Positions 17,246 to 26,133 of a stretch of 64,000 bases of DNA are shown piece after piece. Source of the stretch: an uncultured Corynebacterium sp. (lineage in GTDB: Bacteria > Actinomycetota > Actinomycetes > Mycobacteriales > Mycobacteriaceae); NCBI RefSeq assembly GCF_946998835.1, contig NZ_CAMQAZ010000007.1:37542-101541 (forward strand). Direction: 5' to 3'. Position 1 is the first letter of the stretch. The number at the start of each line of letters is the position of its first letter. A model generated the notes under the pieces. That model was given only the letters and a program-made list of their open reading frames with translations. It was not told the DNA's origin and did no database searches. Both the position numbers and the translations under genes were made by a program.

Positions 17246-18235
17246 ATGGGCAAAACCTCGACCAGTCGGATACGCGCTTTCATTATCCGAAAGCCATTCC
17301 TCTCAGCACTGATTACTGCAGTCACCGTATTAGCAGTCATCTGTGTGCTGTTTGCTGCCCTGATGCTGGCCCAGACCCGAGTGGGGCAGTCCCCCACCAG
17401 CGCGAATGAATCAACCAAACAGCAAAAGACACTGCTAATTCTCGGCATCGATAGCCCAGATTCTTCCATGGTTGGACACCGCTCGGATGTCATCATGCTA
17501 ATGCGTATGCGCGAGAATCCACCCTGGATTGATCTTGTCTCCATTCCGCGAGACTCCCTGGTGGACTTGCCCGAATGCGCTGGCTCTAACGCCACCAAGA
17601 ACACCGGCGAGCAGGACAAGCTGAATTCCGCCTTTTCCTACGGGACGGTCGCTGACGCCAATAACCTAGGGGCAGTCCAGGCAGGCATGGACTGTGCGGC
17701 CAAGACCATTACCGCCGCATCGGGGATTCCCATCGATGGCACCATCGCCACAACTTTTAAGGGCGCTGCCGACATCATTGACAGCCTCGAGGGAGCAGAC
17801 CTGCCTGTTGATAGTGACGGCCGTATTGTCCGCGATAGTGCCAATACTCAGCACTTCAACGGCCAAAGCGTGGTCACGCAGATTCGTACTCGCAAGACCG
17901 AAGCAGGCGGCAGTGACCTCTCACGCATTAACCACCAGCAAGAGATTCTGGGTGCCCTACTGGACTACTACCGCAACGAAGGAATCATCGACAGTAGTGG
18001 CACAGTGAACTCAGTGAGAGAGTTCAAGGCCCTCCTTACATCCGTGACCAACGGAACGGCCACCACCCTCAGTTTTAATGAAGTCCGCAATCTGGTACAA
18101 CGCGCCGCGTCCACGCCCGTATCCACCGCGACACTGCCAACAAGGGCTGCCAGCGATGGCATCAATGTGGCCTGGACCGCACAGACCGCACAGTTCTGGG
18201 AAGCCTACGCCAGCGGCGTAGACCTCCCCAAGTAA
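17246..18235 (+). CDS. LytR-CpsA-Psr (LCP) family cell-wall glycopolymer transferase
   Basis: A 329-residue membrane-anchored extracytoplasmic protein. It has a basic N-terminus, one transmembrane helix (about residues 22-47) and an LCP domain. The domain shows LLILGIDS, RSDVIMLMRM, the arginine-bearing SIPRDSLVDLP and a later QIRTRKTEAGGSDLSRINHQQEIL block. LCP enzymes move lipid-linked glycopolymers such as arabinogalactan or capsule onto peptidoglycan. Divergent from the polysaccharide operon across a shared promoter region, so attaching that polymer is the natural inference. A C-terminal LytR_C domain is missing. Confidence 0.85.
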   Translation: MGKTSTSRIRAFIIRKPFLSALITAVTVLAVICVLFAALMLAQTRVGQSPTSANESTKQQKTLLILGIDSPDSSMVGHRSDVIMLMRMRENPPWIDLVSIPRDSLVDLPECAGSNATKNTGEQDKLNSAFSYGTVADANNLGAVQAGMDCAAKTITAASGIPIDGTIATTFKGAADIIDSLEGADLPVDSDGRIVRDSANTQHFNGQSVVTQIRTRKTEAGGSDLSRINHQQEILGALLDYYRNEGIIDSSGTVNSVREFKALLTSVTNGTATTLSFNEVRNLVQRAASTPVSTATLPTRAASDGINVAWTAQTAQFWEAYASGVDLPK

Positions 18236-18236
18236 T

Positions 18237-18259
18237 CAGTTCCCAGATAGGTAACTGTT
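18237..18259. terminator. Weak hairpin between the convergent LCP gene and gltD
   Basis: CAGTT and AACTG form a short stem around an 11-base loop, followed by a run of five T on the plus strand. It is a weak intrinsic terminator candidate for the LCP transcript. Confidence 0.3.
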
Positions 18260-18260
18260 T

Positions 18261-19802
18261 TTACATCCTGATTGGCGCATCCTCCGGCTCCACTGCGCGG
18301 GGCAGATTGGACTCACCCATCAGGTAACGGTCAACAGCCTCGGCACATGCGCGGCCTTCGGCGATAGCCCACACAATCAGACTGGCACCGCGGCCATTGT
18401 CGCCGGCCACGAACACCGGACCGTCGAAGTTTTGCTCGATATCGTTGCGCACGGCGAGGTAGTCGTCGTCACGCATCATCACGCCGCGATCATTGAACTC
18501 AATGCCCAGCTCGTGCGGCAGACCACCGCGCTCTGGGCCGGAGAAGCCAAGGGCGATGAGAACCAGATCGGCATCCAGTTCGAAGTCCGTATCCTCCATG
18601 GGCACGCGCTTTCCATCGATGACCTCAACTTCGTTAGCGGAAAGGCCGGTCACGTGACCGTCTTCGCCGTGGAAGGAGACGGTGTTGACGTTGAAGACGC
18701 GCTTGCCCAGGGTCTCGCCGGTGACACGGGCATTGAGGCCGAGTGCCTCGGTGACCTCCGGTGGCTCAGAGCCGGTGATAGTGTACTCGCCCTCTTCATG
18801 AGCAGTTGCCACACGCCAGACCAGCGGGTACATCGGCCACGGGGTCGATGCCGCACGGGACTTCGGAGCACGCGGGCGGATATCGAACTGCGTGACGGAC
18901 GCAGCGCCCTGACGCAGCGCAGTACCGAAGCAGTCGATACCCGTGTCGCCGCCGCCGATGACGACGACCTTCTTGCCTTTGGCATCAATTGGCGGGGTGT
19001 CGAGCTCGCCTACGGCAACGCGGTTGGCACCCGGCAGGTACTCCATAGCCTGATAGATACCCTGAAGGTCACGACCATCGACAGGTAGGTCACGGGCAAG
19101 TGACGCACCGGTAGCTAGAACAACCGCGTCGAATTCGGCCAGCTCAGCGGCGGTCGGTGAGACGTTGGTGCGGAACTCGGTGCCCTCAATCTCCATCTGC
19201 TCGAGACGACGATCGAGGAAGCGCTGCTCCATCTTGTAATCCGGTACGCCGTAGCGCATCAGACCACCGATCTTGTCATCGCGCTCGAAGACCGTGACAT
19301 CGTGCCCGGCGCGAGTGAGCTGCTGCGCAGCCGCAAGGCCCGCCGGACCGGAGCCGATGACAGCGATGTGCTGGCCGGTGTCGAAAGTCGGGACGATTGG
19401 CTGCACCCAACCCTCGTCGAAACCGCGCTCGACGATAGTCAACTCAATGTTCTTAATAGTCACGGCATCGTCGTTGATGCCGAGCACACAACCGCCCTCA
19501 CACGGCGCCGGGCACAGGCGGCCGGTCCACTCGGGGAAGTTGTTGGTAGCGTGCAGGCGCTCAAAAGCCTCGTGCCAGCGGTTCTGGCGAACTAGGTCAT
19601 TCCACTCCGGAATAATGTTGCCCAGCGGGCAGGCTGAGTGGCAGAACGGCACGCCACAGTCCATACAGCGGGAGGCCTGCTGCTGCAGCTGCCCTTTGTC
19701 CTGCTCCTCATAGACCTCTTTCCAGTCCATCAGGCGCAGCGGAACCGGGCGATGAGCAGGCTCTTCGCGCTGGAATTTCATAAAACCCTTCGGATCAGCC
19801 AT
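18261..19802 (-). CDS. gltD: Glutamate synthase small (beta) subunit
   Basis: A 513-residue NADPH-oxidising subunit of GOGAT. The N-terminal cysteine clusters CMDCGVPFCHSACPLGN (about residue 42) and CPAPCEGGC (about 97) bind two 4Fe-4S centres. The FAD loop is IGSGPAGLAAAQ (about 150) and the NADPH loop VIGGGDTGIDC (about 290). It passes electrons to GltB, which makes two glutamates from glutamine and 2-oxoglutarate. Its ATG lies 8 bp inside the end of gltB (19795-19802), so the two are translationally coupled. The length fits the family. Confidence 0.97.
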   Translation of the reverse strand: MADPKGFMKFQREEPAHRPVPLRLMDWKEVYEEQDKGQLQQQASRCMDCGVPFCHSACPLGNIIPEWNDLVRQNRWHEAFERLHATNNFPEWTGRLCPAPCEGGCVLGINDDAVTIKNIELTIVERGFDEGWVQPIVPTFDTGQHIAVIGSGPAGLAAAQQLTRAGHDVTVFERDDKIGGLMRYGVPDYKMEQRFLDRRLEQMEIEGTEFRTNVSPTAAELAEFDAVVLATGASLARDLPVDGRDLQGIYQAMEYLPGANRVAVGELDTPPIDAKGKKVVVIGGGDTGIDCFGTALRQGAASVTQFDIRPRAPKSRAASTPWPMYPLVWRVATAHEEGEYTITGSEPPEVTEALGLNARVTGETLGKRVFNVNTVSFHGEDGHVTGLSANEVEVIDGKRVPMEDTDFELDADLVLIALGFSGPERGGLPHELGIEFNDRGVMMRDDDYLAVRNDIEQNFDGPVFVAGDNGRGASLIVWAIAEGRACAEAVDRYLMGESNLPRAVEPEDAPIRM

Positions 19803-22800
19803 TGCTTACTGCCTCCATGATTGCCTCGTCGATATCGGCGTCGTTGTCCTTTGCCTTCGCGACTACGTCGAGAATTCGGGCGTAATCACGCGGCATGATC
19901 TTGATGAACTGTGCGGATGGGAACCGAGTCTTGGAACCCGTGAGCTTGCGGTGCTTCGACAGCGTGGCCTCCAGCCAGCTGATGTCCTCATCACCCAGCG
20001 GCATGATGTCGACCAGCTCGGTGTTGATGTTTGCCCGCGTTGCCTCGGTATCCAGCAGGTAGGCGATGCCGCCACTCATGCCGGCACCGAAGTTGTGGCC
20101 GACCGGCCCTGCCACCACGACGCGGCCACCAGTCATGTACTCACAACCGTGGTTACCGATGCCCTCGACTACGGCCGTCGCGCCGGAGTTACGCACGCAG
20201 AAGCGCTCACCAACGGTACCGCGAACGAAAATCTCACCGCTGGTGGCGCCGAAACCGATGACGTTACCGGCGATGGTGTCGGTAGCCAGATCCGCCGTCG
20301 GTGGGGCCGAACGCGAAGGTCGGACCACAATTTTACCACCACACAGGCCCTTGCCCACGAAGTCGTTGGCATCGCCCTCCAGCTTGATGGTCACACCGGC
20401 GGGAAGAAACGCACCCAGCGAGTTACCGGCGGAACCGAGCAGGTTGACGACGATGGAATCGTCGGCAAGCCCCTGCTTCCCTGCGACCTTGGTGACTTCG
20501 TATCCCAGCCGCGTGCCCACGGAACGGTTCACATTGCTGATGGCGTGGTGCAGCGCCACGGGTGTCGGCGCCAACCCGTTCGCACGTGCCGTGCGCAATG
20601 CAGGCTGCGCTTCGTCGATGAGGCGCTCGTCCAACGCACCCTCGAGGCCGTGGTCCTGCGCTTTGGTGCAGTAGGAATCCTGGTCCGCAAAGAAGGGGCT
20701 CTCAGCAACGTGCAGGATTCGCTCCAGGTCTAGCTTTGCGACGCGCGGAAGGTTGTCCAGATCCTTGCGCGGACGCAGGCACTCGGCATGCCCGACCGCT
20801 TCATCGATAGTGCGGAAGCCTAGCTCAGCGAGGTATTCACGGACCTGCTGGGCGATGAAGGTGAAGAAGTTGACCACGTGCTCGGCACGGCCGGTGAACT
20901 TGCTCCGCAACTTCGGGTTCTGGGTGGCAATACCGACTGGGCAGGTATCCAGGTGGCAGACGCGCATCATGACGCAGCCCTCCACCACCAGCGGAGCGGT
21001 GGCGAAACCGAACTCCTCTGCGCCGAGCAGCATCGCGACCACGACATCGCGGCCGGTCTTGAGCTGGCCGTCGCACTGCACGCGGATGCGGTCGCGCAGA
21101 CCGTTGAGCATCAGGGTCTGCTGAGTCTCAGCGAGCCCCAGCTCCCACGGACCACCGGCATGCTTTAGGCTGGTCAGCGGCGAAGCGCCGGTGCCGCCAT
21201 CGTGGCCGGAGATCAACACGACGTCGGCATGCGCCTTCGAAACACCAGCGGCGACGGTACCCACGCCCTGCTCGGAGACGAGCTTGACGTGAATGCGGGC
21301 GCGCGGATTGGCGTTCTTGAGATCGTAAATGAGCTGCGCCAAATCCTCGATTGAGTAGATGTCGTGGTGTGGCGGCGGCGAAATCAGGCCCACGCCCGGG
21401 GTGGTGATGCGGACTTCCGCAATCCACGGGTAGATCTTGTTCGGTGGCAGCTGGCCACCTTCGCCGGGCTTTGCGCCTTGGGCCATCTTGATCTGGATGT
21501 CGGTGCAGTTGGACAGGTAGTGGCTGGTCACGCCGAAGCGACCCGATGCGACCTGCTTGATGGCAGAGCGCTTCCAGTCGCCGTTGGCCTCCATCTCGAA
21601 GCGGTCCGGGTCCTCGCCGCCCTCGCCGGAGTTGGACATGCCACCCAGGCGGTTCATGGCGATAGCCAGCGTCTCGTGCGCCTCCGCGGAGATGGAACCG
21701 TAGCTCATCGCACCGGTGGAGAAACGCTTGACGATGCTGGAGACCGGCTCGACCTCCTCAATGTCGATCGGTTCGCGGTCCGAGGCGAACTCGAGCATGC
21801 CACGCAGAGTAGCCAGCTGCTTCGTCTGCTCATCGACCTTGTTGGTGTAGTCGCGGAACACCGCATACTGACCAGTGCGGGTCGCATGCTGCAGCGTGTA
21901 GATGGTCTCCGGGTTGAACAGGTGATACTCGCCCTCGCGACGCCACTTGTACTCACCGCCGAGATCCAGCTCGCGGTGCGCCTGCTCCTCCGGACGCGGC
22001 AGGAATGCGCTGCGGTGGCGAGCGGCGACATCTTCTGCGACCTCGTCGAGGCCAATTCCCTCCAGTGGGGAAACAGCGCCGGTGAAGTACTCGTCCAGGA
22101 ACTCCTGCGACAAACCGACGGTGTCAGCCAGTTGAGCACCGCGGTAGGACTGCAGCGAAGCGATGCCCATCTTAGACATGACCTTCAGCACGCCCTTGGA
22201 GGCTGCCTTGCAGTAATTCGAGCAGGCCTGATCCAGTGTCAGCTCACCGAGCTGATCCTTCATGCGCAGCTCATCGATGGTTTCGAAAGCCATGTACGGG
22301 TTGATGGCATCGGCGCCAAAGCCCAGGAGCATGGCCATGTGGTGCACCTCGCGGGCATCACCAGCCTCAATGATGAGGCTGGCGCGCGTGCGAGTGCGCT
22401 CCTCCACCAGGTGATGGTGAACCGCGGAGGTCAAAAGCAGCGACGGGATGGGCGCAAAACGCTCATTGGACTCGCGGTCAGACAGCACAATCAGACGGGC
22501 ACCGCGGTCGATGGCCTCAGAGACCTCACGGCGGACCCGGCGGATAGCGTTGCGCATGCCACGGCCGCCACGGGCGACCGGGTACAGGCCAGAGATGACC
22601 TCTGCACGGAACTCGGAGTACTCCTCATTCTTGCCTGCACGGCACAGGGTGACAAAGTCGTGGTTATCCAGGATTGGGTGCTCAAGCCGGATGCGACGGG
22701 CGGCATCAGCGGTGGGCTCCAGGATGTTGGTCTCCGCACCCAGCAACGTATTCATACTGGTAATGGACTTTTCGCGCAGGGAGTCCAACGGCGGGTTGGT

Positions 22801-24435
22801 CACCTGTGCGAACCGCTGTGAGAAGAAGTCGAACAGCATGCGAGGGCGGTTGGATAGAGCCGCAATCGGTGTATCCGAGCCCATCGAACCCAAACCTTCC
22901 GCGCCGGTGAGAGCCATCGGGCGGATGATGAGGTCAACGTCCTCCTCGGTGATACCGAAGACGCGCTGGCGCAACACCGCGCGAGCATGCGGCATGTACT
23001 GGTAGCGCTCTCGTGGCAGATCAGTGATGTCGACCAGACCCTCTTTGACCCATTCCTCGTACGGACCAGTGGCGGCCAGTGTGGATTTAATCTCCTTGTC
23101 CTCAATGATTCGACCGGCCTTCATGTCGACCAAGAACATCCGGCCTGGCTGCACGCGAGTTCGCTGCACAATTTGCTCCGGTGGGATGTTCAGGACACCG
23201 GCCTCGGAAGCCATGACCACCAGGCCCTCGTCGGTAACCCAGATGCGCCCCGGGCGCAGGCCATTGCGGTCCAGGGTGGCACCGATGACCTGGCCGTCGG
23301 TAAAGCAGATGGCGGCAGGGCCATCCCACGGCTCCATCAGGCAAGTGTGGTACTCGTAGAAGGCGCGGACCTCGGGGCTGAGGTTATCGTCATGCTCCCA
23401 GGCCTGCGGAACCATCATCATGACCGCATGCGGGAGACTGCGACCACCGAGATGTAGCAGCTCCAGGGCCTCGTCGAAACGCGCGGTGTCGGAACCGTTG
23501 GGGTCGCACACCGGCAGCGCGCGGTCGATATTGCCCAGCTTGCCAGAGCGAATCAGCGACTCGCGGGCGCGCATCCAGTTCTCGTTGCCGCGCACGGTGT
23601 TGATTTCACCGTTGTGGGCGACGTAGCGGTACGGGTGCGCCAGTGGCCAGGACGGGAAAGTGTTGGTGGAAAAGCGCGAGTGCACGATAGCCAGCGCAGA
23701 GGTGACTTCCTTCTGCTGCAGGTCAAGGTAGAAATCCTTCAACTGCGGGGTGGTCAGCATGCCCTTGTAGACGATTGTGCGACTGGACAGCGACGGGAAG
23801 TACACAGTGTCGCCACCGGAGCCCTCGCCAGCCCCCTGTTCACCAAGCTCGCGCTCGCAGCGCTTGCGCAGGAAGAACATCTTGCGGTCGAGGTCAATGT
23901 CGCTGAGCTGACGGCCCTCGTAGTTCTTCGCGGTGACGAAGAGCTGACGCAGCACCGGCATGGCCTGACGAGCCATCTGCCCAAGCCCCTCAGCGTTGAT
24001 TGGCACATCGCGCCATGCCAGGATCTCAATGCCCTCTTCAGCGCAGATGTCCTCGATGGCGCGAATGGCGTCGAGAGTGGCCATGCGCGATTGCGGCAGG
24101 AATGCGATACCGGTGGCATAAGTGCCGGCCGGCGGCAGAATGATGCCTTCCTTGCTCAGCTCAGCACGGTAATAGGCATCCGGCACCTGAATGAGAATGC
24201 CGGCACCGTCGCCGGTGGTCTTCTCAGCGCCAGCAGCACCGCGGTGGTCGAGGTTGACCAGCGCCTGGATACCCTTTTCCACAATGTCGTGGGTCTGGCG
24301 ACCGTAAATGTCGGCAACAAAGGCCACGCCACACGCATCGTGCTCGTTTGCCGGGTGATAGAGGCCTTCCCTCTGGTGACCACGAGGCAATGTGGTCGTT
24401 GTTTCGTTCAGCGTCATGGCTGTCTCGGCTGTCAT
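19795..24435 (-). CDS. gltB: Glutamate synthase large (alpha) subunit
   Basis: About 1546 residues from the ATG at 24435, which follows AAGGGG by nine bases; the frame stays open to 24468. Domains in order: type-2 glutamine amidotransferase starting at Cys35 in DACGVAF after a 34-residue propeptide, the central domain, the FMN-binding synthase domain (SGEGGEDP, HVKLVSEQGVGTVAAGVSKAHAD split over several strands), the 3Fe-4S cysteines in CHLDTCPVG (about 1145), and the GXGXG beta-helix domain at the end (GxxGxxxGxxxxG repeats, for example GMSGGIAYLLD). Makes glutamate from glutamine and 2-oxoglutarate with electrons from GltD. Nitrogen control is expected, but I could not find a convincing AmtR box. 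Confidence 0.97.
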   Translation of the reverse strand: MTAETAMTLNETTTTLPRGHQREGLYHPANEHDACGVAFVADIYGRQTHDIVEKGIQALVNLDHRGAAGAEKTTGDGAGILIQVPDAYYRAELSKEGIILPPAGTYATGIAFLPQSRMATLDAIRAIEDICAEEGIEILAWRDVPINAEGLGQMARQAMPVLRQLFVTAKNYEGRQLSDIDLDRKMFFLRKRCERELGEQGAGEGSGGDTVYFPSLSSRTIVYKGMLTTPQLKDFYLDLQQKEVTSALAIVHSRFSTNTFPSWPLAHPYRYVAHNGEINTVRGNENWMRARESLIRSGKLGNIDRALPVCDPNGSDTARFDEALELLHLGGRSLPHAVMMMVPQAWEHDDNLSPEVRAFYEYHTCLMEPWDGPAAICFTDGQVIGATLDRNGLRPGRIWVTDEGLVVMASEAGVLNIPPEQIVQRTRVQPGRMFLVDMKAGRIIEDKEIKSTLAATGPYEEWVKEGLVDITDLPRERYQYMPHARAVLRQRVFGITEEDVDLIIRPMALTGAEGLGSMGSDTPIAALSNRPRMLFDFFSQRFAQVTNPPLDSLREKSITSMNTLLGAETNILEPTADAARRIRLEHPILDNHDFVTLCRAGKNEEYSEFRAEVISGLYPVARGGRGMRNAIRRVRREVSEAIDRGARLIVLSDRESNERFAPIPSLLLTSAVHHHLVEERTRTRASLIIEAGDAREVHHMAMLLGFGADAINPYMAFETIDELRMKDQLGELTLDQACSNYCKAASKGVLKVMSKMGIASLQSYRGAQLADTVGLSQEFLDEYFTGAVSPLEGIGLDEVAEDVAARHRSAFLPRPEEQAHRELDLGGEYKWRREGEYHLFNPETIYTLQHATRTGQYAVFRDYTNKVDEQTKQLATLRGMLEFASDREPIDIEEVEPVSSIVKRFSTGAMSYGSISAEAHETLAIAMNRLGGMSNSGEGGEDPDRFEMEANGDWKRSAIKQVASGRFGVTSHYLSNCTDIQIKMAQGAKPGEGGQLPPNKIYPWIAEVRITTPGVGLISPPPHHDIYSIEDLAQLIYDLKNANPRARIHVKLVSEQGVGTVAAGVSKAHADVVLISGHDGGTGASPLTSLKHAGGPWELGLAETQQTLMLNGLRDRIRVQCDGQLKTGRDVVVAMLLGAEEFGFATAPLVVEGCVMMRVCHLDTCPVGIATQNPKLRSKFTGRAEHVVNFFTFIAQQVREYLAELGFRTIDEAVGHAECLRPRKDLDNLPRVAKLDLERILHVAESPFFADQDSYCTKAQDHGLEGALDERLIDEAQPALRTARANGLAPTPVALHHAISNVNRSVGTRLGYEVTKVAGKQGLADDSIVVNLLGSAGNSLGAFLPAGVTIKLEGDANDFVGKGLCGGKIVVRPSRSAPPTADLATDTIAGNVIGFGATSGEIFVRGTVGERFCVRNSGATAVVEGIGNHGCEYMTGGRVVVAGPVGHNFGAGMSGGIAYLLDTEATRANINTELVDIMPLGDEDISWLEATLSKHRKLTGSKTRFPSAQFIKIMPRDYARILDVVAKAKDNDADIDEAIMEAVSNG

Positions 24436-24604
24436 AGCTGTTTTCCCCTTATAGGTGCAATGTGCCAATTGGGGGACACGGGTTATCTATATTTCCAACT
24501 GCTTTAACAATGCACTTTCATCTAGGCGTATCGCAATACGTAATTAGGGATTTAGCCATAGTTGCCCACCCCCGAAGGAGCTAGGTTGACAGTGCCATTC
24601 GATA

Positions 24605-24630
24605 AAAACCGGGCTTTTACTACCGGTTTT
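24605..24630. promoter_or_regulatory. Inverted repeat in the divergent gltB / HNH lipoprotein promoter region
   Basis: AAAACCGG (24605-24612) and CCGGTTTT (24623-24630) form a perfect 8-bp inverted repeat around 10 bases. It lies in the roughly 300-bp divergent region between gltB and the lipoprotein gene. It could be an operator or part of a bidirectional stop signal; the remaining bases of the gap hold no gene. Confidence 0.3.
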
Positions 24631-24743
24631 AACTTCAACTCCCCCTAATCGAGCTACCACCCCCGCAAACTGTGCACAAATGTTCGATTTACTTACCCGA
24701 ATCCGCCAGCGTCCCATCCGCCTTCGCCGCTATGGTTAGCTCC

Positions 24744-25595
24744 ATGCTCGCCAACTGTCGCCCCCACTCGCCCCTACACGGCATTGCCCTCCTCGCCGGC
24801 AGCGTCCTCGTCGGCGCTGCGACAATCCTCAGCGGTTGCACAACCCCCACTCCCCTCACCTCAGAGAGCCAGTCACACAGCCCCGCCCCGGCACCGACAC
24901 CTGCATTCACGCCGGAACCCGTGGAGCCCGCGCCCGAGGTCTCCGAAGTCCCCGAGGTCCCCGAAGCGCCAGAACTGCTGCCTATCGACGGCATCCGCAG
25001 CGCCCTCACCCAGCTGGAAATAAAGGGGCGTGCGCCAAAAACTGGCTACTCGCGCGACCAGTTTGGGCAGCGCTGGAGCGATGATGTCTCGGCGGAGTTC
25101 GGGCATAACGGTTGCGACACGCGGAATGACATTTTGAATCGTGACCTTATTAATAAGGAGTACAAACCAAATACTCGCGATTGCGTCGTACTTTCGGGGC
25201 AATTGCTGGACCCCTACACCGGAGCGACGATTGAGTTCCAGCGCGGCCGCGACACCTCTTCGGCAGTACAGATTGACCATGTCGTGGCTTTAAGCGATGC
25301 CTGGCAGAAAGGCGCCCAGCAACTCCCGCCGGAGGTTCGACAGGACTTCGCCAATGACCCCCTCAACCTCCTGGCGGTCGACGGCCCAGCCAATCAACAA
25401 AAACGGGATAGCGATGCCGCATCATGGCTGCCCGCCAACAAACCATTTCGCTGTCAGTACGTCGCCCGCCAGGTAGCGGTTAAGCGGAAGTACAACCTGT
25501 GGGTCACCCAAGCAGAGCATGATGCCATGGACCGCTGGCTCTCCACCTGCACACCAGAAGACGAGCCGGCACTCGCCGCATTAACCCCTAATTAG
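24744..25595 (+). CDS. Predicted HNH/DUF1524-family nuclease lipoprotein
   Basis: About 283 residues. The N-terminus has a signal peptide with lipobox LSGC (cleavage before the Cys at about residue 31), then a Pro/Glu-rich spacer (about 35-85) with EVPEVPEAPE-type repeats, then a DUF1524/GmrSD C-terminal HNH-like domain (about 95-283). The catalytic element QIDHVVALSDAW (about 195) and NLLAVDGPANQQKRD (about 230) are clear. So a nuclease fold is displayed on the outside of the membrane, perhaps to break down foreign DNA. Leaderless start at 24744 is favoured because TATGGT lies just before it; ATG 24732 is also possible. Confidence 0.75.
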   Translation: MLANCRPHSPLHGIALLAGSVLVGAATILSGCTTPTPLTSESQSHSPAPAPTPAFTPEPVEPAPEVSEVPEVPEAPELLPIDGIRSALTQLEIKGRAPKTGYSRDQFGQRWSDDVSAEFGHNGCDTRNDILNRDLINKEYKPNTRDCVVLSGQLLDPYTGATIEFQRGRDTSSAVQIDHVVALSDAWQKGAQQLPPEVRQDFANDPLNLLAVDGPANQQKRDSDAASWLPANKPFRCQYVARQVAVKRKYNLWVTQAEHDAMDRWLSTCTPEDEPALAALTPN

Positions 25596-26133
25596 GGCAG
25601 ACCTTCCCAGCAGCCACCATGATCCCTTTTCCGGCCAAGCGGCAGGGAGCGCGCCACTATATGACTACACATCCGTAACCCATTCCTCCCCGGCAGCCGA
25701 CACCTTTCCATTCCTAGGAGATTTCCTGGCCCCTAATTTTTGGGGGCGAGCAACATTCACTCCCTCATCGACAATCAACACGATCCAGGCGAAAACTTCG
25801 AGCCCTACAGCGTCGGAGGTACCAATGTCGAGGTTTATTTTCGACACCACTCCGTTATCATTTCGTTACACTTGGCCCTCTTGGCTGTTTATCGCCGCCT
25901 GGTAACACTGTATCCTTTGGCTCACACTCGGCAGGTCGTCAGTCGTAAGGCAGTGCGCACATAATTTGCGCATTATTTCGATTTCTTTGTGAAAACTATT
26001 TTTTAGCGAGGCTATGCTCTGTTAGAGTTTCATTGTTACAAAAGGGCACTATCGTGGCAGATGTTTTTCATGTGACCGATGTTGCGTAGTGTTGCTAATT
26101 TCGATAGTTCATCATTTTGGAGGATTCCCACTC
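25596..26133. other. Intergenic region without a supported gene
   Basis: This 538-bp stretch separates the HNH lipoprotein from the acyl-CoA synthetase. It holds a CCCC/GGGG mini-hairpin at about 25731-25746 and AT-rich promoter-like sequence in its last 150 bp. A 74-codon frame at 25740-25964 has no ribosome binding site or protein-like pattern and is not called. A long untranslated leader for the acyl-CoA synthetase is possible. Confidence 0.5.

Noticed and set aside
21364..22821. 485-codon frame antisense to gltB
   Set aside because: A product of high GC codon bias in gltB; no ribosome site or family pattern, and gltB is certain.
24436..24560. AmtR nitrogen-control box before gltB
   Set aside because: A TTATCTATA half was seen, but the second half of the expected palindrome is not there, so no call was made.
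25740..25964. 74-codon frame in the gap before the acyl-CoA synthetase
   Set aside because: No ribosome site and mixed composition without a protein-like pattern.
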